A stretch of 64,000 nucleotides of DNA from Kaistia defluvii. Its GTDB lineage: Bacteria; Pseudomonadota; Alphaproteobacteria; Rhizobiales; Kaistiaceae. Positions 15,627 to 24,390 of this stretch are shown here, one piece after another; the stretch's first letter is position 1, and the number at the start of each line of letters is the position of its first letter. The stretch covers positions 899,198-963,197 of the forward strand of contig NZ_JAPKNI010000001.1 in the NCBI RefSeq assembly GCF_026343955.1. Reading direction: 5' to 3'. A program made the translations under genes and the position numbers. The notes beneath the pieces are model-generated. The model saw only the letters and a list, made by a program, of their open reading frames with translations. It was not told the DNA's origin and searched no databases.

Positions 15627-16412
15627 CTACTCCGCCGCCGCCAGGCGACCGCGCGAGGCCAGGCGCGCCCGCATCGCCTCGCCGAAGGCGCGGAACAGGC
15701 GGGCGGAGGGCGCGTCGGTCGCCACCCAATATTCCGGATGCCATTGGACGCCGACGGCGAAGCCCGGCGCGTCGCGAACGCTGACCGCCTCGATCGTGCC
15801 GTCCGCCGCCACCGCCTCGACGACCAGCCCTTCCGCCAACTCGCCGATCGCCTGCCGATGCAGCGAGTTCACCTCGATTTCGTCGCGCTCGACGATGCGT
15901 GCGAAACAGCCATCGGCCACGATCCGGACCGGGTGGCGGATCGCGAAGCGCTCGGCCTGAACCTCGGAGACCGGCGCACGGTGATCGTCACGGCCGGGAA
16001 GATCCTGCACTTCGGAGATCAGCGTGCCCCCCAGCGCGACGTTCAGTTCCTGCTGGCCGCGGCAGATGGCGAGCAAGGGCACGCCATGCCGGATCGCGGC
16101 GCGGATCAGCGGCAGCGTGGTGGAATCGCGGGCCGCGTCATAGGGCTCTGTACGGGGATCGGCGCTTTCGCCATAGAGCGAGGGATGGACATTGGAGCGG
16201 CTGCCGGTGACCAGCACACCGTCGACGCGCGCCAGCAGCGCCTCGATGTCGAGCGCGTCGCCGAGCGACGGCACGATCACCGGAATACCACCGGCACCGG
16301 TCAGGACCGCCTTCACATAGGTCTCCGAGGCGGCGTGCCAGCGATAGCCCTCGAACTCGCGCACATCGGCCGCAACGGCCACGAGAGGCGAGGCATTCTT
16401 TGGTTCCATCAT
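15627..16412 (-). CDS. Class I glutamine-amidotransferase-like hydrolase (PuuD/gamma-glutamyl-GABA hydrolase type)
   Basis: A 261-aa class I GATase-fold hydrolase. The nucleophile elbow is AICRGQQELN and the catalytic His-Glu is in VQWHPEYWV, with GSRSNVHPSLYG typical of PuuD-type gamma-glutamyl-gamma-aminobutyrate hydrolases. Those cleave gamma-glutamyl amides, for example in putrescine breakdown through GABA. None of the other Puu genes is adjacent, so the assignment to putrescine catabolism is only by family. Starts ATG-ATG at 16412/16409; the RBS is weak. Confidence 0.86.
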   Translation of the reverse strand: MMEPKNASPLVAVAADVREFEGYRWHAASETYVKAVLTGAGGIPVIVPSLGDALDIEALLARVDGVLVTGSRSNVHPSLYGESADPRTEPYDAARDSTTLPLIRAAIRHGVPLLAICRGQQELNVALGGTLISEVQDLPGRDDHRAPVSEVQAERFAIRHPVRIVADGCFARIVERDEIEVNSLHRQAIGELAEGLVVEAVAADGTIEAVSVRDAPGFAVGVQWHPEYWVATDAPSARLFRAFGEAMRARLASRGRLAAAE

Positions 16413-16620
16413 GATACAGATCGCTTGCTGGGAGGCATTTCGCCCCTTTTACACCGGAAGATGACAAAAATAGCCGTCTTTTCGCCAACTCTGCCGGTTA
16501 AGGACCCAGCCCCCCGATAGAGGCATTCCCCCGGATGCCGGCTGCCTGGGCCGAGACGGCCGCCGAGAGGCTGGCGTCGCGACCGCATTGGCTGCCCCGA
16601 ACCAACCAGGAGGTACGGAT

Positions 16621-17748
16621 ATGTCTCCGAACCGACCGGACCGACGCTCCTTCCTGCGCAACGCCGTCCTTGCGCCCGGCGTGGCCGTGGCAGGCGGTGC
16701 CGCCCCGGCGCTCGCCGCCCCTGCCATTGCATCGGTTCCCCCCGCCATATCCTGGCAGCTGCAATCGAGCTTTCCCGCCTCGCTCGAAACCATTCATGGC
16801 ACTACCGAGGCGATGGCCCGCTCGATCGCGGCGCTGACCGGCGGCCGGTTCCGCATCGAGATCGCGGCGGCCGGCGACTATGCGCCAAGCCCCGAAACGC
16901 TAGACGCCGTGCGAAACGGGACGATCCAGGCCCACCAGACCTGCTCCTACTACTACATGGACCTCGACCCTGCCTTCGCGATAGGCACCGCCTTGCCCTT
17001 CGGCCTCAATGCCCGGATGCAGAACGCATGGATCACCGATGGCGGCGGCCAGCAACTGCTCGACGCCTTCTATGCCCAACACGACCTGGTCTCCTTCGTC
17101 GTGGGCAACACCGGCGCGCAGATGGGCGGCTGGTACCGCAGGGAAATCCGCAGCCTGCCGGAGATCGCCGGCCTGAAGATGCGGATCGCCGGCCTCGGCG
17201 GCACCGTACTCGCCCGACTTGGCGTGGAGCCGCAGCAGCTCGCGCCCGAGGCGATCTACTCCGCCCTCGCGGACGGCACGATCGACGCGGCCGAGTGGGG
17301 CGGACCGCATGAGGACGAGAAGTTCGGCTTCTACAAGGTCGCGCCCTATTACTACTATCCCGGCTGGTGGGAGGGCGGGCCGTCCATCCATCTCCTGGTG
17401 AACCGCCCCGCCTTCGAAGCGCTGCCGGAGAGCTACAGGGTGGCGCTTCGAACCGCCGCCGCGCAGGCCTCGCACGACATGCTCGCCCGCTTCGACGTGC
17501 GCAACAATACCGCCATCCGCAATCTGATCGACAAGGGCGTGCAATTGCGTCCCTTCCCGAGCGACCTGCTGGAGGCCGCCTACAAGGCGGCGTTCGAGCT
17601 CTATGGCGAACTGTCGGCCGATCACCCGAGCTTCAAGGCGATCTACGAGCCCTGGAAGATCTTCCGCGACCAGATCTACCAGACGTTCCGGGTTGCCGAG
17701 AATTCGTTCGACACCTTCGGCTTCGCGCAGCAAGCCAAGGGGCTCTGA
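16621..17748 (+). CDS. TRAP-transporter substrate-binding protein (TakP-like), orphan
   Basis: A 375-aa periplasmic binding protein of the DctP family. A Tat-type signal (RRSFLRN) leads a hydrophobic stretch ending about residue 35. The motifs GLKMRIAGLGGTVLARLG, ALADGTIDAAEWGGPHEDEKFGFYKVAPYYYYPGW (shown here in parts: TIDAAEWGG and YYYYPGW) and LLVNRPAFE match the TakP subgroup known to bind 2-oxoacids. AGGAGG is eight bases before the ATG at 16621. No DctQ or DctM membrane genes adjoin it on either side, so it is an orphan that must pair with distant membrane subunits. Ligand inferred only from subgroup. Confidence 0.88.
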   Translation: MSPNRPDRRSFLRNAVLAPGVAVAGGAAPALAAPAIASVPPAISWQLQSSFPASLETIHGTTEAMARSIAALTGGRFRIEIAAAGDYAPSPETLDAVRNGTIQAHQTCSYYYMDLDPAFAIGTALPFGLNARMQNAWITDGGGQQLLDAFYAQHDLVSFVVGNTGAQMGGWYRREIRSLPEIAGLKMRIAGLGGTVLARLGVEPQQLAPEAIYSALADGTIDAAEWGGPHEDEKFGFYKVAPYYYYPGWWEGGPSIHLLVNRPAFEALPESYRVALRTAAAQASHDMLARFDVRNNTAIRNLIDKGVQLRPFPSDLLEAAYKAAFELYGELSADHPSFKAIYEPWKIFRDQIYQTFRVAENSFDTFGFAQQAKGL

Positions 17749-17768
17749 TCCGAAGGCGCCAACGCAAG

Positions 17769-17818
17769 TCCTTCACCCTGCCCTCTCCCGCAAACGGACC
17801 GGGCTGGGGTGAGGGGCC
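17769..17818. repeat. Palindromic intergenic repeat
   Basis: CCTTCACCCTGCCCTCTCCC, a short spacer, then GGGCTGGGGTGAGGGGC. It belongs to the same family as 1954-2075 and 32411-32543 and lies between the converging TRAP and kdsD genes, starting 20 nt after the TRAP stop. Confidence 0.7.
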
Positions 17819-17823
17819 CTTTC

Positions 17824-18837
17824 TCAGGCCACGCCGATCCGCAGCAGGTCGTGCATGTGCAGCACGCCGACGGGCCGGTCGCCCTCGACCACGAACAGCA
17901 CGGTGATCTTGGCGGCGTTCAGCCGGTCGATCGCCGCGCCCACCAGCATGTCCGGCTGGATCGTCTTCGGCGAGCGGGTCATCACCTGGTCGACGCTGCG
18001 CGCCAGCAGGTCCGGCCCGATATGGCGGCGCAGGTCGCCATCGGTGATCATGCCGATCAGCGCGCCGTCGCCATCGATCACGCCGAGGCAGCCGAGCCCC
18101 TTGGCGGTCATCGTGACGATCGCCTCCGTCATCGGCGCGCCGGAATGAGCCACCGGCATCGACGCGCCCTTATGCATCACGTCGCGGACGAAATGCAGGC
18201 TGGCGCCGAGCTTGCCGCCGGGATGGAACAGGCGGAAATCCTGCGCCGTGAAGCCGCGCGTCTCGAGCAGGGCGATGGCGAGCGCATCGCCCAGCGCCAG
18301 TTGCATCACCGCCGAGGTCGTCGGCGCGAGTCCATGCGGACAGGCCTCTTCCGCGCGCGGCAGCAGCAGGACGTGGCTCGCCTGGCGGCCCAGCGTGCTG
18401 TCGGCATTGGAGGTGACGGCGATCAGCGGCGTGCGGAAGCGGCTCGCATATTCGACCACGGCGCGCAGTTCCGCCGTCTCGCCCGACCAGGACAGCGCCA
18501 GAATGATGTCGTCGCGGCCAACCATGCCGAGGTCGCCATGGCTCGCCTCGGCGGCATGGACGAAGAAGGCCGGCGTGCCGGTGGAAGCCAGCGTCGCCGC
18601 GATCTTGACGCCGACATGGCCGCTCTTGCCGACGCCGGTGACGACGACGCGGCCCCCATGGGCGCGGATCATGTCGACGACGTCGGCGAAGGGCGCGGCC
18701 AGCGGCCCGGCGAAGGCGGCGGCCAGGGCATCGAGGCCGGCGCGCTCGCTTTCCAGCGTCCTGAGCGCCGAGGCGACCGACGGACCCGCCATATCCACGC
18801 TCGCCAGTTGTTCGCCTGTCTTGCCCGCCACCGGCAT
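17824..18837 (-). CDS. kdsD: Arabinose-5-phosphate isomerase
   Basis: A 337-aa enzyme converting ribulose-5-phosphate to arabinose-5-phosphate, the first step to KDO of lipopolysaccharide. The N-terminal SIS domain carries GVGKSGHVGVKIAATLASTG, LSWSGETAEL and LFHPGGKLG; two C-terminal CBS domains follow (from VRDVMHKG and VDQVMTRSPKTIQ). Length is normal for KdsD/KpsF. It stands alone on the minus strand, divergent from an outer-membrane protein gene with 188 nt between. Confidence 0.94.
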   Translation of the reverse strand: MPVAGKTGEQLASVDMAGPSVASALRTLESERAGLDALAAAFAGPLAAPFADVVDMIRAHGGRVVVTGVGKSGHVGVKIAATLASTGTPAFFVHAAEASHGDLGMVGRDDIILALSWSGETAELRAVVEYASRFRTPLIAVTSNADSTLGRQASHVLLLPRAEEACPHGLAPTTSAVMQLALGDALAIALLETRGFTAQDFRLFHPGGKLGASLHFVRDVMHKGASMPVAHSGAPMTEAIVTMTAKGLGCLGVIDGDGALIGMITDGDLRRHIGPDLLARSVDQVMTRSPKTIQPDMLVGAAIDRLNAAKITVLFVVEGDRPVGVLHMHDLLRIGVA

Positions 18838-19025
18838 CGTTCACTCCGCATCCGTTTTCTGGCGGGCTTTTAGCATGCCCCGCCGGCCCGCGCCGCCGGA
18901 AAACGCTGTGCGGCGGCGAGGCGGCGACAACCTTCTCTTAACCAAGGCCGTTTACGGTTCGGAAACCATAGTGTCCGGCTCGCCGGTCGCTACCCGTTTT
19001 CGTCAGAAGGCCACGGCAAGCGGCA

Positions 19026-20468
19026 ATGCAGATTCCAGTCCGGCTCATCCTGTCGGCGGCGCTCTTCACGGCGCTCGCATCGACGACGGTTGCCCGGGCC
19101 CAGGACGCGGCCCTGCCGGCCGATCTGCTCGACGACACCGACGCCTTCGGCAGCCTGCGCGGCAGCGACGGACAGGCCGCCGTCGACCTCACCCTGCCCA
19201 CCGAGACGCCCGGCACGGGCAATAACGAGCCGCCGCCGACCGGCCGCGCCGTGCGCACCGAGCGCATCGCGCCCATCATCGCCGAGGAGGACGAGCCGGC
19301 CCGGCCGCGCAACCGCACCGCCGATGCGCTCGATGCCTCCAGCTACGATCCGCTTGGCATCCGCATGGGCAGCTTCACCGTGCTGCCCTCGATCGAACTG
19401 CGCGGCGGCTATACCTCGAACGCGGCGGGCTCCGCGACGGGGGGACCGTCCGGGCTGCTGACCCTGGTGCCGGACCTGATCGTCAAGTCGGACTGGAGCC
19501 GGCACGCGCTCGACTTCAAGTTCCACGGCACCTACGACTATTTCACCGACACCTCCGTCGCGCCGAAGCCGACCGTGGATGCCGAGGCCAATGCCCGCAT
19601 CGACCTGCCGCGCGACTGGGCGCTGCGGCTGCGGGCCGCCTATAATTACGAGACGCAGTCGCTTTCCAACCTCGATTATCCGGCTGGCGTCGACAATCCG
19701 CCGGGGATCAACACCTATGCGGCCGGGGTGACGCTGGATGGCACGCTCGGCCGCACGGTCCTGCAGTTGCGCAGCAACATCGCCTATTCCGGCTATGAAG
19801 ACGGCAAGGCCGGCGACGTCACCATCCCGCAGGGCTATCGCGACAACACGCTGGCGAGCGCCGCCGCCCGCGTCGGCTACGAGGTGACGCCGGTCCTCAC
19901 GCCCTTCGTCGAGGCCGAGGTCTCCGACCGCAGCTTCCGCCAGAAGATCGATCCGAACGGCTTCAGCCGCGCCAGCCAGGGCGTGACGCTGCGCGGCGGC
20001 ATCGCCTATTCTGCCGATCCGGTGCTCCGGGGCGAACTCGCCATCGGCTGGCATCGCGAGCGCTATGACGACAACGCGTTCAAGCCGCTCAACGCCATGA
20101 CCATCGACGGCAATGTGCTGTGGGCGCCGACGGAGCTGACCAATTTCACGCTCCGTGCCGCGACCTATGTCGATCCGACGACGGATTCGAGCTCGGCCGG
20201 CTCGATTGTGTACGATGTCGGACTGAAGGCCCAGCATGCGCTGCGCCGCAACCTGACGCTCGAGGCCGACCTCGGCTACCAATACCAGGACTACCAGGGC
20301 ATCAACGCCGCCGACATCACCTATGAAGCCGGCTTCGGGGTGACGTGGAAAATCAATCGCGCCGCCTGGCTTGTCGGGCGTTTCTCGCAGGAATACTACA
20401 AGAGTGCCCAGCCGGGCGGAGACTATCCGACCACCACCGTCACGGTCGGCCTGCGCCTGCAGCGTTGA
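19026..20468 (+). CDS. Outer-membrane beta-barrel protein (BBP2-like)
   Basis: A 480-aa exported protein. A signal peptide (MQIPVRLILSAALFTALAST, ending near ARAQ) is followed by a disordered, acidic, Pro/Thr-rich segment to about residue 100. A barrel region follows, with alternating aromatic strands such as LRGGYTSNAAGS, HALDFKFHGTYDYF, WALRLRAAYNYETQ and RAAWLVGRFSQEYYKS; the last strand ends in VGLRLQR. This layout fits the putative beta-barrel porin 2 family, often linked to surface polysaccharide export. No capsule genes adjoin it apart from divergent kdsD. Pore function is inference. Confidence 0.8.
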   Translation: MQIPVRLILSAALFTALASTTVARAQDAALPADLLDDTDAFGSLRGSDGQAAVDLTLPTETPGTGNNEPPPTGRAVRTERIAPIIAEEDEPARPRNRTADALDASSYDPLGIRMGSFTVLPSIELRGGYTSNAAGSATGGPSGLLTLVPDLIVKSDWSRHALDFKFHGTYDYFTDTSVAPKPTVDAEANARIDLPRDWALRLRAAYNYETQSLSNLDYPAGVDNPPGINTYAAGVTLDGTLGRTVLQLRSNIAYSGYEDGKAGDVTIPQGYRDNTLASAAARVGYEVTPVLTPFVEAEVSDRSFRQKIDPNGFSRASQGVTLRGGIAYSADPVLRGELAIGWHRERYDDNAFKPLNAMTIDGNVLWAPTELTNFTLRAATYVDPTTDSSSAGSIVYDVGLKAQHALRRNLTLEADLGYQYQDYQGINAADITYEAGFGVTWKINRAAWLVGRFSQEYYKSAQPGGDYPTTTVTVGLRLQR

Positions 20469-20531
20469 GTTTCTGGCGATTTCGTTTGCCGTGTCATCAA
20501 CCCGACACGTTGACCCGTTATGGGGAACCGC

Positions 20532-21071
20532 ATGGCCTTCAATCACCGCAAAACGATCACCTTCCGCCTCGCCCAGACAGCGCGTGCCGCGCGTGGGCGT
20601 TCAGGTAGTCATCTCGCGCGGATCGGGCTCCATCCCGGCCAGGACAGCGTTCTGAAGACGCTTTCCGAGCAGGATGGCCTCTCGATGAGCCAGCTGGCGC
20701 AATCGCTGGCCGTGCAGCCGCCCACCGTCACCAAGATGGTGAGCCGCCTCGCCGCCCAGGGTTACGTGGAGCGCAAGGCCTCCAAGGGCGACGGTCGCCA
20801 GGCGCATGTCTATCTGACGCAGCAGGGCCGCGACGCCATCGTCGACATCGACAAGGGCTGGAAGCGGCTGGAAAAGGAAGCGCTCGCCGGTCTCGACGAC
20901 AAGGACGTCAAGCGCCTGCGCAAGCTGCTGCGCCAGATCGAGCGCAACCTCTCGGCCATCCCCGAGGACGGCGAGGACGACGCAATCGACGAGCCGGAAG
21001 CCGAGCCGGAGACGGAATCAAAGCCGGACGCGACCGATATCGCGCCGGAGAACGCCGAAACGGTGGCTTGA
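20532..21071 (+). CDS. MarR-family regulator with acidic C-terminal tail
   Basis: A 179-aa winged-helix regulator. The recognition region is SMSQLAQSLAVQPPTVTKMV and the wing is RKASKGDGRQAHVYLT; after about residue 145 a strongly acidic tail (EDGEDDAIDEPEAEPETES) extends the protein well beyond the usual 140-150 aa. I prefer ATG 20532 (MAFNHRKTITFRLAQ) over ATG 20520, because GGGGAA lies just upstream of the later codon. It is isolated between an outer-membrane protein and an EamA transporter; targets unknown. Confidence 0.88.
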   Translation: MAFNHRKTITFRLAQTARAARGRSGSHLARIGLHPGQDSVLKTLSEQDGLSMSQLAQSLAVQPPTVTKMVSRLAAQGYVERKASKGDGRQAHVYLTQQGRDAIVDIDKGWKRLEKEALAGLDDKDVKRLRKLLRQIERNLSAIPEDGEDDAIDEPEAEPETESKPDATDIAPENAETVA

Positions 21072-21169
21072 GCCCGGCGGCGCAATCTGCTTGATTGGGC
21101 AAGGCCCGATCGCCGATAGCGCCTGCCCTTTCCCGGGCATCCTCCCCCGACCGACTTCCCGGAGCCCGG

Positions 21170-22096
21170 ATGTCTTCCCCGTTGCCGACCGCCGATGCGG
21201 AGGCCACGCTGCGCTTGCGCGGCATCGCCATGTATTCCCTCGCCATGTTTCTGTTCGCCGGCACCGATGCCTGCGCCAAATATGCGGGCCAGTTCGTGCC
21301 GGTGATGGAGGTGGTCTGGCTGCGCTTCGTCGTCCAGATCGTGCTTGCGGTGCTGGTGTTCCAGCCATGGCGCGCCATCGCGCTCTACAAGACGCGCCGG
21401 CCGGGGATGCAGTTCCTGCGCGGCATGTTCCTGGCCGGCTCGACGGTCTTCAATTTCCTCGCCGTCCATGAACTTCAGCTCGACCAGACCATGTCGATCG
21501 GTTTCTCGGCGCCCTTCATCACGGCGGCGCTCGCGGGTCCGCTGCTCGGAGAATGGGCAGGGCCACGCCGCTGGGCGGCGATCCTGGTCGGCTTCGTGGG
21601 GGTGCTGGTGATCACCATGCCAGGCTTCGGATCGCTGAAGCCGGCGATGTTCCTGTCGCTCGCCGCCGCCTCGTCGAACGCGTTCTACATCCTCTCGACC
21701 CGGTTGCTCACCCGGACCGACAGCAGCGCCGGGCTGCTGCTCTATTCGGGCCTGATTCCCGCCCTGGTGCTGTCGCCCGTCGCCGTTCCCATGATCGTTG
21801 CGCCGCCGACGCTGCTGGTCGGGGTCTGCATGTTCCTGACCGGGGCCCTGGCCTTCGCCGGCCACTGGTGCCTGGTCCATGCCCACAAGCAGACCGCCGT
21901 GCCCGTGCTCGCGCCCTTCATGTACACGGGCCTGATCTGGATGATCCTGCTCGGTTATCTCGTCTTCAACGACGTACCGGCGCCGCGCACCCTCGTCGGC
22001 GCCAGCATCATCATCGCCAGCGGTCTCTACCTACTCTACCGCGAGCGGGTAAAGGCGCCGAAGCGGCAGGAGCCGGTCGACGTGCTCGACGGCTGA
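21170..22096 (+). CDS. EamA/DMT-superfamily transporter
   Basis: A 308-aa inner-membrane protein with ten predicted helices in two EamA repeats (first from about residue 15, second from about 150). It opens the hydrophobic part with GIAMYSLAMFLFAGTDACAKY and ends with a short basic tail. The ATG at 21170 is preceded by GGAG. Members export metabolites or amino acids; the substrate cannot be told. It may be co-transcribed with the MFS gene 143 nt downstream. Confidence 0.88.
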   Translation: MSSPLPTADAEATLRLRGIAMYSLAMFLFAGTDACAKYAGQFVPVMEVVWLRFVVQIVLAVLVFQPWRAIALYKTRRPGMQFLRGMFLAGSTVFNFLAVHELQLDQTMSIGFSAPFITAALAGPLLGEWAGPRRWAAILVGFVGVLVITMPGFGSLKPAMFLSLAAASSNAFYILSTRLLTRTDSSAGLLLYSGLIPALVLSPVAVPMIVAPPTLLVGVCMFLTGALAFAGHWCLVHAHKQTAVPVLAPFMYTGLIWMILLGYLVFNDVPAPRTLVGASIIIASGLYLLYRERVKAPKRQEPVDVLDG

Positions 22097-22239
22097 ACGC
22101 CGCTTCTTGCCCGGCGCGGCAGAAAGGCCGCAGCCGCCCGCCCGAAAACGCGCTAAGACAGCGAACCGCATCGCCCGAACATCGCCTTTCCGCGCCCTTC
22201 CCGCGCGCGGCTGCAGACCGTCCTCTCCCCGGATACCCC

Positions 22240-23439
22240 ATGGCCCTTCCCGCCAACCGACAGGCGCGCTTCTTCGTCGCCCTCGCCATCATGGTCGCGC
22301 TGCTGAACAGCACCGCCGCGTCGCCGCTCTATACGAGCTACCGGGTAATGTGGTCGCTGGACGCGTTCACCGTCGCCTTCATCTTCGCCATCTACGCCTT
22401 CGGCACGCTCGCCGCGCTGGTCGTGCTGGGACGGCTCTCCGATCGCCTGCCCGACCGGCGGCTGCTGATCATCGTCTCGCTCGGCATCGTGATCGCCGGC
22501 GCGCTGATCTTCGCCTCGGCCGGCAATCTGGCCACCCTGCTGATCGGAAGACTGCTGGCCGGCGCCGGCACTGGCGGCCTGACCGGGATCGCCAACGCCG
22601 CCCTGATCGAGCTCGACCCCAAGGCGGACGCGCGCGCCAATGCCGTGCTCGCCACGGCCGTCTTCACCGGCGGCTGCGCGCTTGGGCCGGTCATCAGCTC
22701 GGCCGCGCTCCATTTCGACGCCTGGCCGCTTCATCTGCCCTTCATCCTGATCGCCGCCCTGGCACTGATCGCCATCCTGGGCCTCGTCACCGCCTCCTGG
22801 CAGCCGGCGTCGCGCATCGTCGAGACGCGGCAGAGGGTCGCCGCGAACGTCGTCCCGACCGGCCGCTACGCCGCCTTTACAGTGGCGGCGGGGGCGCTGA
22901 TCATCGCCTGGGCCGTCGGCTCGACCTTCGCCGGGCTCGGCGTCACCTTCGTGCATGAACTGCTGAAGGTGAACAGCCAGGCGGCATCCGGCGTCATCGT
23001 CGCCGCCTTCCAGCTCGTCGCCGGCATCAGCCAGCTCGCCAGCCAGCGGCTCGATTCCAACAAGGCCATGGTGCTCGGCACGACTCTGATCGCGCTGGCA
23101 ATCCTCGCCTGCGCCTTCGCCATCTGGACCACGTCGCCGCTGCTGTTCGTGCTCGGCACGCTGGGCAGCGGCATCGGTTATGGCGCGGCCTTTGTCGGCG
23201 CCGCCGGCGTGGTCAACCGAATCGCCCCGCCCGACCGGCGGGCCACCTGGGTCTCGACCTTCTACATCACCGGCTATCTCGCCAACGCGCTGCCGGTGCT
23301 GGCGCTGGGCTTCCTCGGCGACCGCCTCGGCCTGTTCGGCGCCTTCCTGTGCCTCACGGTCTTCACCGTCGTCGGGACGATCGTGGTCAACAGCACCGCC
23401 CGCATCGTGCTGCGGCCGTCGCGGCGCGGACGCGCCTAG
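22240..23439 (+). CDS. MFS transporter (12 TM)
   Basis: A 399-aa major facilitator. The motif-A-like loop is LGRLSDRLPDRRLL between helices 2 and 3, and the open frame upstream of the ATG at 22240 has no membrane character, so that ATG is the start. The opening (ALLNSTAASPLYTSYRVMW) resembles drug or sugar exporters of the DHA1/YbjJ-like groups. It ends in a basic tail, and a hairpin follows. Substrate unknown. Confidence 0.87.
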   Translation: MALPANRQARFFVALAIMVALLNSTAASPLYTSYRVMWSLDAFTVAFIFAIYAFGTLAALVVLGRLSDRLPDRRLLIIVSLGIVIAGALIFASAGNLATLLIGRLLAGAGTGGLTGIANAALIELDPKADARANAVLATAVFTGGCALGPVISSAALHFDAWPLHLPFILIAALALIAILGLVTASWQPASRIVETRQRVAANVVPTGRYAAFTVAAGALIIAWAVGSTFAGLGVTFVHELLKVNSQAASGVIVAAFQLVAGISQLASQRLDSNKAMVLGTTLIALAILACAFAIWTTSPLLFVLGTLGSGIGYGAAFVGAAGVVNRIAPPDRRATWVSTFYITGYLANALPVLALGFLGDRLGLFGAFLCLTVFTVVGTIVVNSTARIVLRPSRRGRA

Positions 23440-23441
23440 GG

Positions 23442-23472
23442 CCTTTCACCGTTACCCTGAAGCGGTGAAAGG
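23442..23472. terminator. Hairpin between convergent MFS and hdhA genes
   Basis: CCTTTCACCG (23442-23451) and CGGTGAAAGG (23463-23472) form a perfect 10-bp stem with an 11-base loop just past the MFS stop. There is no strong T-run, so it may be a 3'-end protecting hairpin or part of a dispersed repeat. Confidence 0.55.
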
Positions 23473-23489
23473 CTCTAACTCCTTGTGAG

Positions 23490-23540
23490 ATCGCGTTTTC
23501 TTCACGCGAACCGGTACTCACTTCGCTCGAAAACGCTCTA
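23490..23540 (-). repeat. Dispersed repeat family 2 (AGAGCGTTTTCGAGCGAAGT)
   Basis: On the minus strand this reads AGAGCGTTTTCGAGCGAAGT, then ACCGGTTCGCGTGAAGAAAA and CGCG. It has a close relative at 31640-31688 on the plus strand. The element is a rhizobial-type intergenic repeat, here between converging genes. Confidence 0.7.
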
Positions 23541-23545
23541 GCCGG

Positions 23546-24328
23546 TCAGTCGAGCTCCTGCACGCCGCCGCCCGAGACCGTCAGCACCTGGCCGCTGATC
23601 CACGCCGCCGCCGGCGAGCAGAGGAACAGCGCCGCATTGGCGATATCGGAGGGCTCGCCGAGCCGCCCGAGCGGCGTGTGCTTCAGCATCGCCGCCTCGA
23701 TCTCCGGCGTCAGCACGCTCTTCAACGCATCAGTCTTGATCGCCCCCGGGGCGATGGCATTGACGCGGATGTTCTTCGGGCCGAGGTCGAAGGCGGCGTT
23801 GCGGGTCAGATGGTTGACCGCCGCCTTGGACGAACCGTAGGAGGCCATGCGCTGGTTCTTGTTCTCGCCCGACATGGACGAGATGTTGAGCACCGCGCCG
23901 CCGCCGGCCTGCTCCATATGCGGCGCGGCCAGCTGCATCAGGCGGAACAGCGCAAAGACGTTCAGCTCATACGCCCAGCGAAAATCCTTCATCGGCATGT
24001 CGAACGGCTTGGGTCCGCCGCCGCCGGCATTGTTGACGAGGATCGTCAGTTTGCCGAATTGCGACACCGCCTGCTCGACGGCGCGCGCCAGATGCGCCTC
24101 GGCGGTGACGTTGCATTCGATGCCGATCGCCCGGCCGCCCTTCGCGACAATCGCGTCGGCTACCTCGATCGCGCCTTCCGGCCTCAGGTCGGTGACCACG
24201 ACCGCGGCGCCGGCTTCGGCGAAGGTCATCGCGATGGCACGGCCGATGCCCGCCGCGGCCCCCGTGACGATGGCGACATCCGCATCGAGATTGAGGAGCT
24301 GGCTGATCGTCATGACGGCACCCGACAT
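23546..24328 (-). CDS. hdhA: SDR oxidoreductase, 7-alpha-hydroxysteroid-dehydrogenase (HdhA) type
   Basis: A 260-aa short-chain dehydrogenase. The NAD motif is VTGAAAGIG, the structural NNAGGGG is present, and the active-site pair is in MASYGSSKAAVNH. The phrases NNAGGGGPKPFDMPM and the C-terminus VSGGGVQEL match E. coli HdhA almost word for word, so the fold assignment is firm; whether the native substrate is a bile acid in this organism is doubtful, since HdhA-like SDRs accept several hydroxy compounds. Start 24328 or the ATG five codons later. Confidence 0.87.
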   Translation of the reverse strand: MSGAVMTISQLLNLDADVAIVTGAAAGIGRAIAMTFAEAGAAVVVTDLRPEGAIEVADAIVAKGGRAIGIECNVTAEAHLARAVEQAVSQFGKLTILVNNAGGGGPKPFDMPMKDFRWAYELNVFALFRLMQLAAPHMEQAGGGAVLNISSMSGENKNQRMASYGSSKAAVNHLTRNAAFDLGPKNIRVNAIAPGAIKTDALKSVLTPEIEAAMLKHTPLGRLGEPSDIANAALFLCSPAAAWISGQVLTVSGGGVQELD

Positions 24329-24390
24329 TGATCCAGGGAACGCCCTTCACTCTGTCACGATCGACCAGCGCCGTCATCCGGCCGGCCGGT

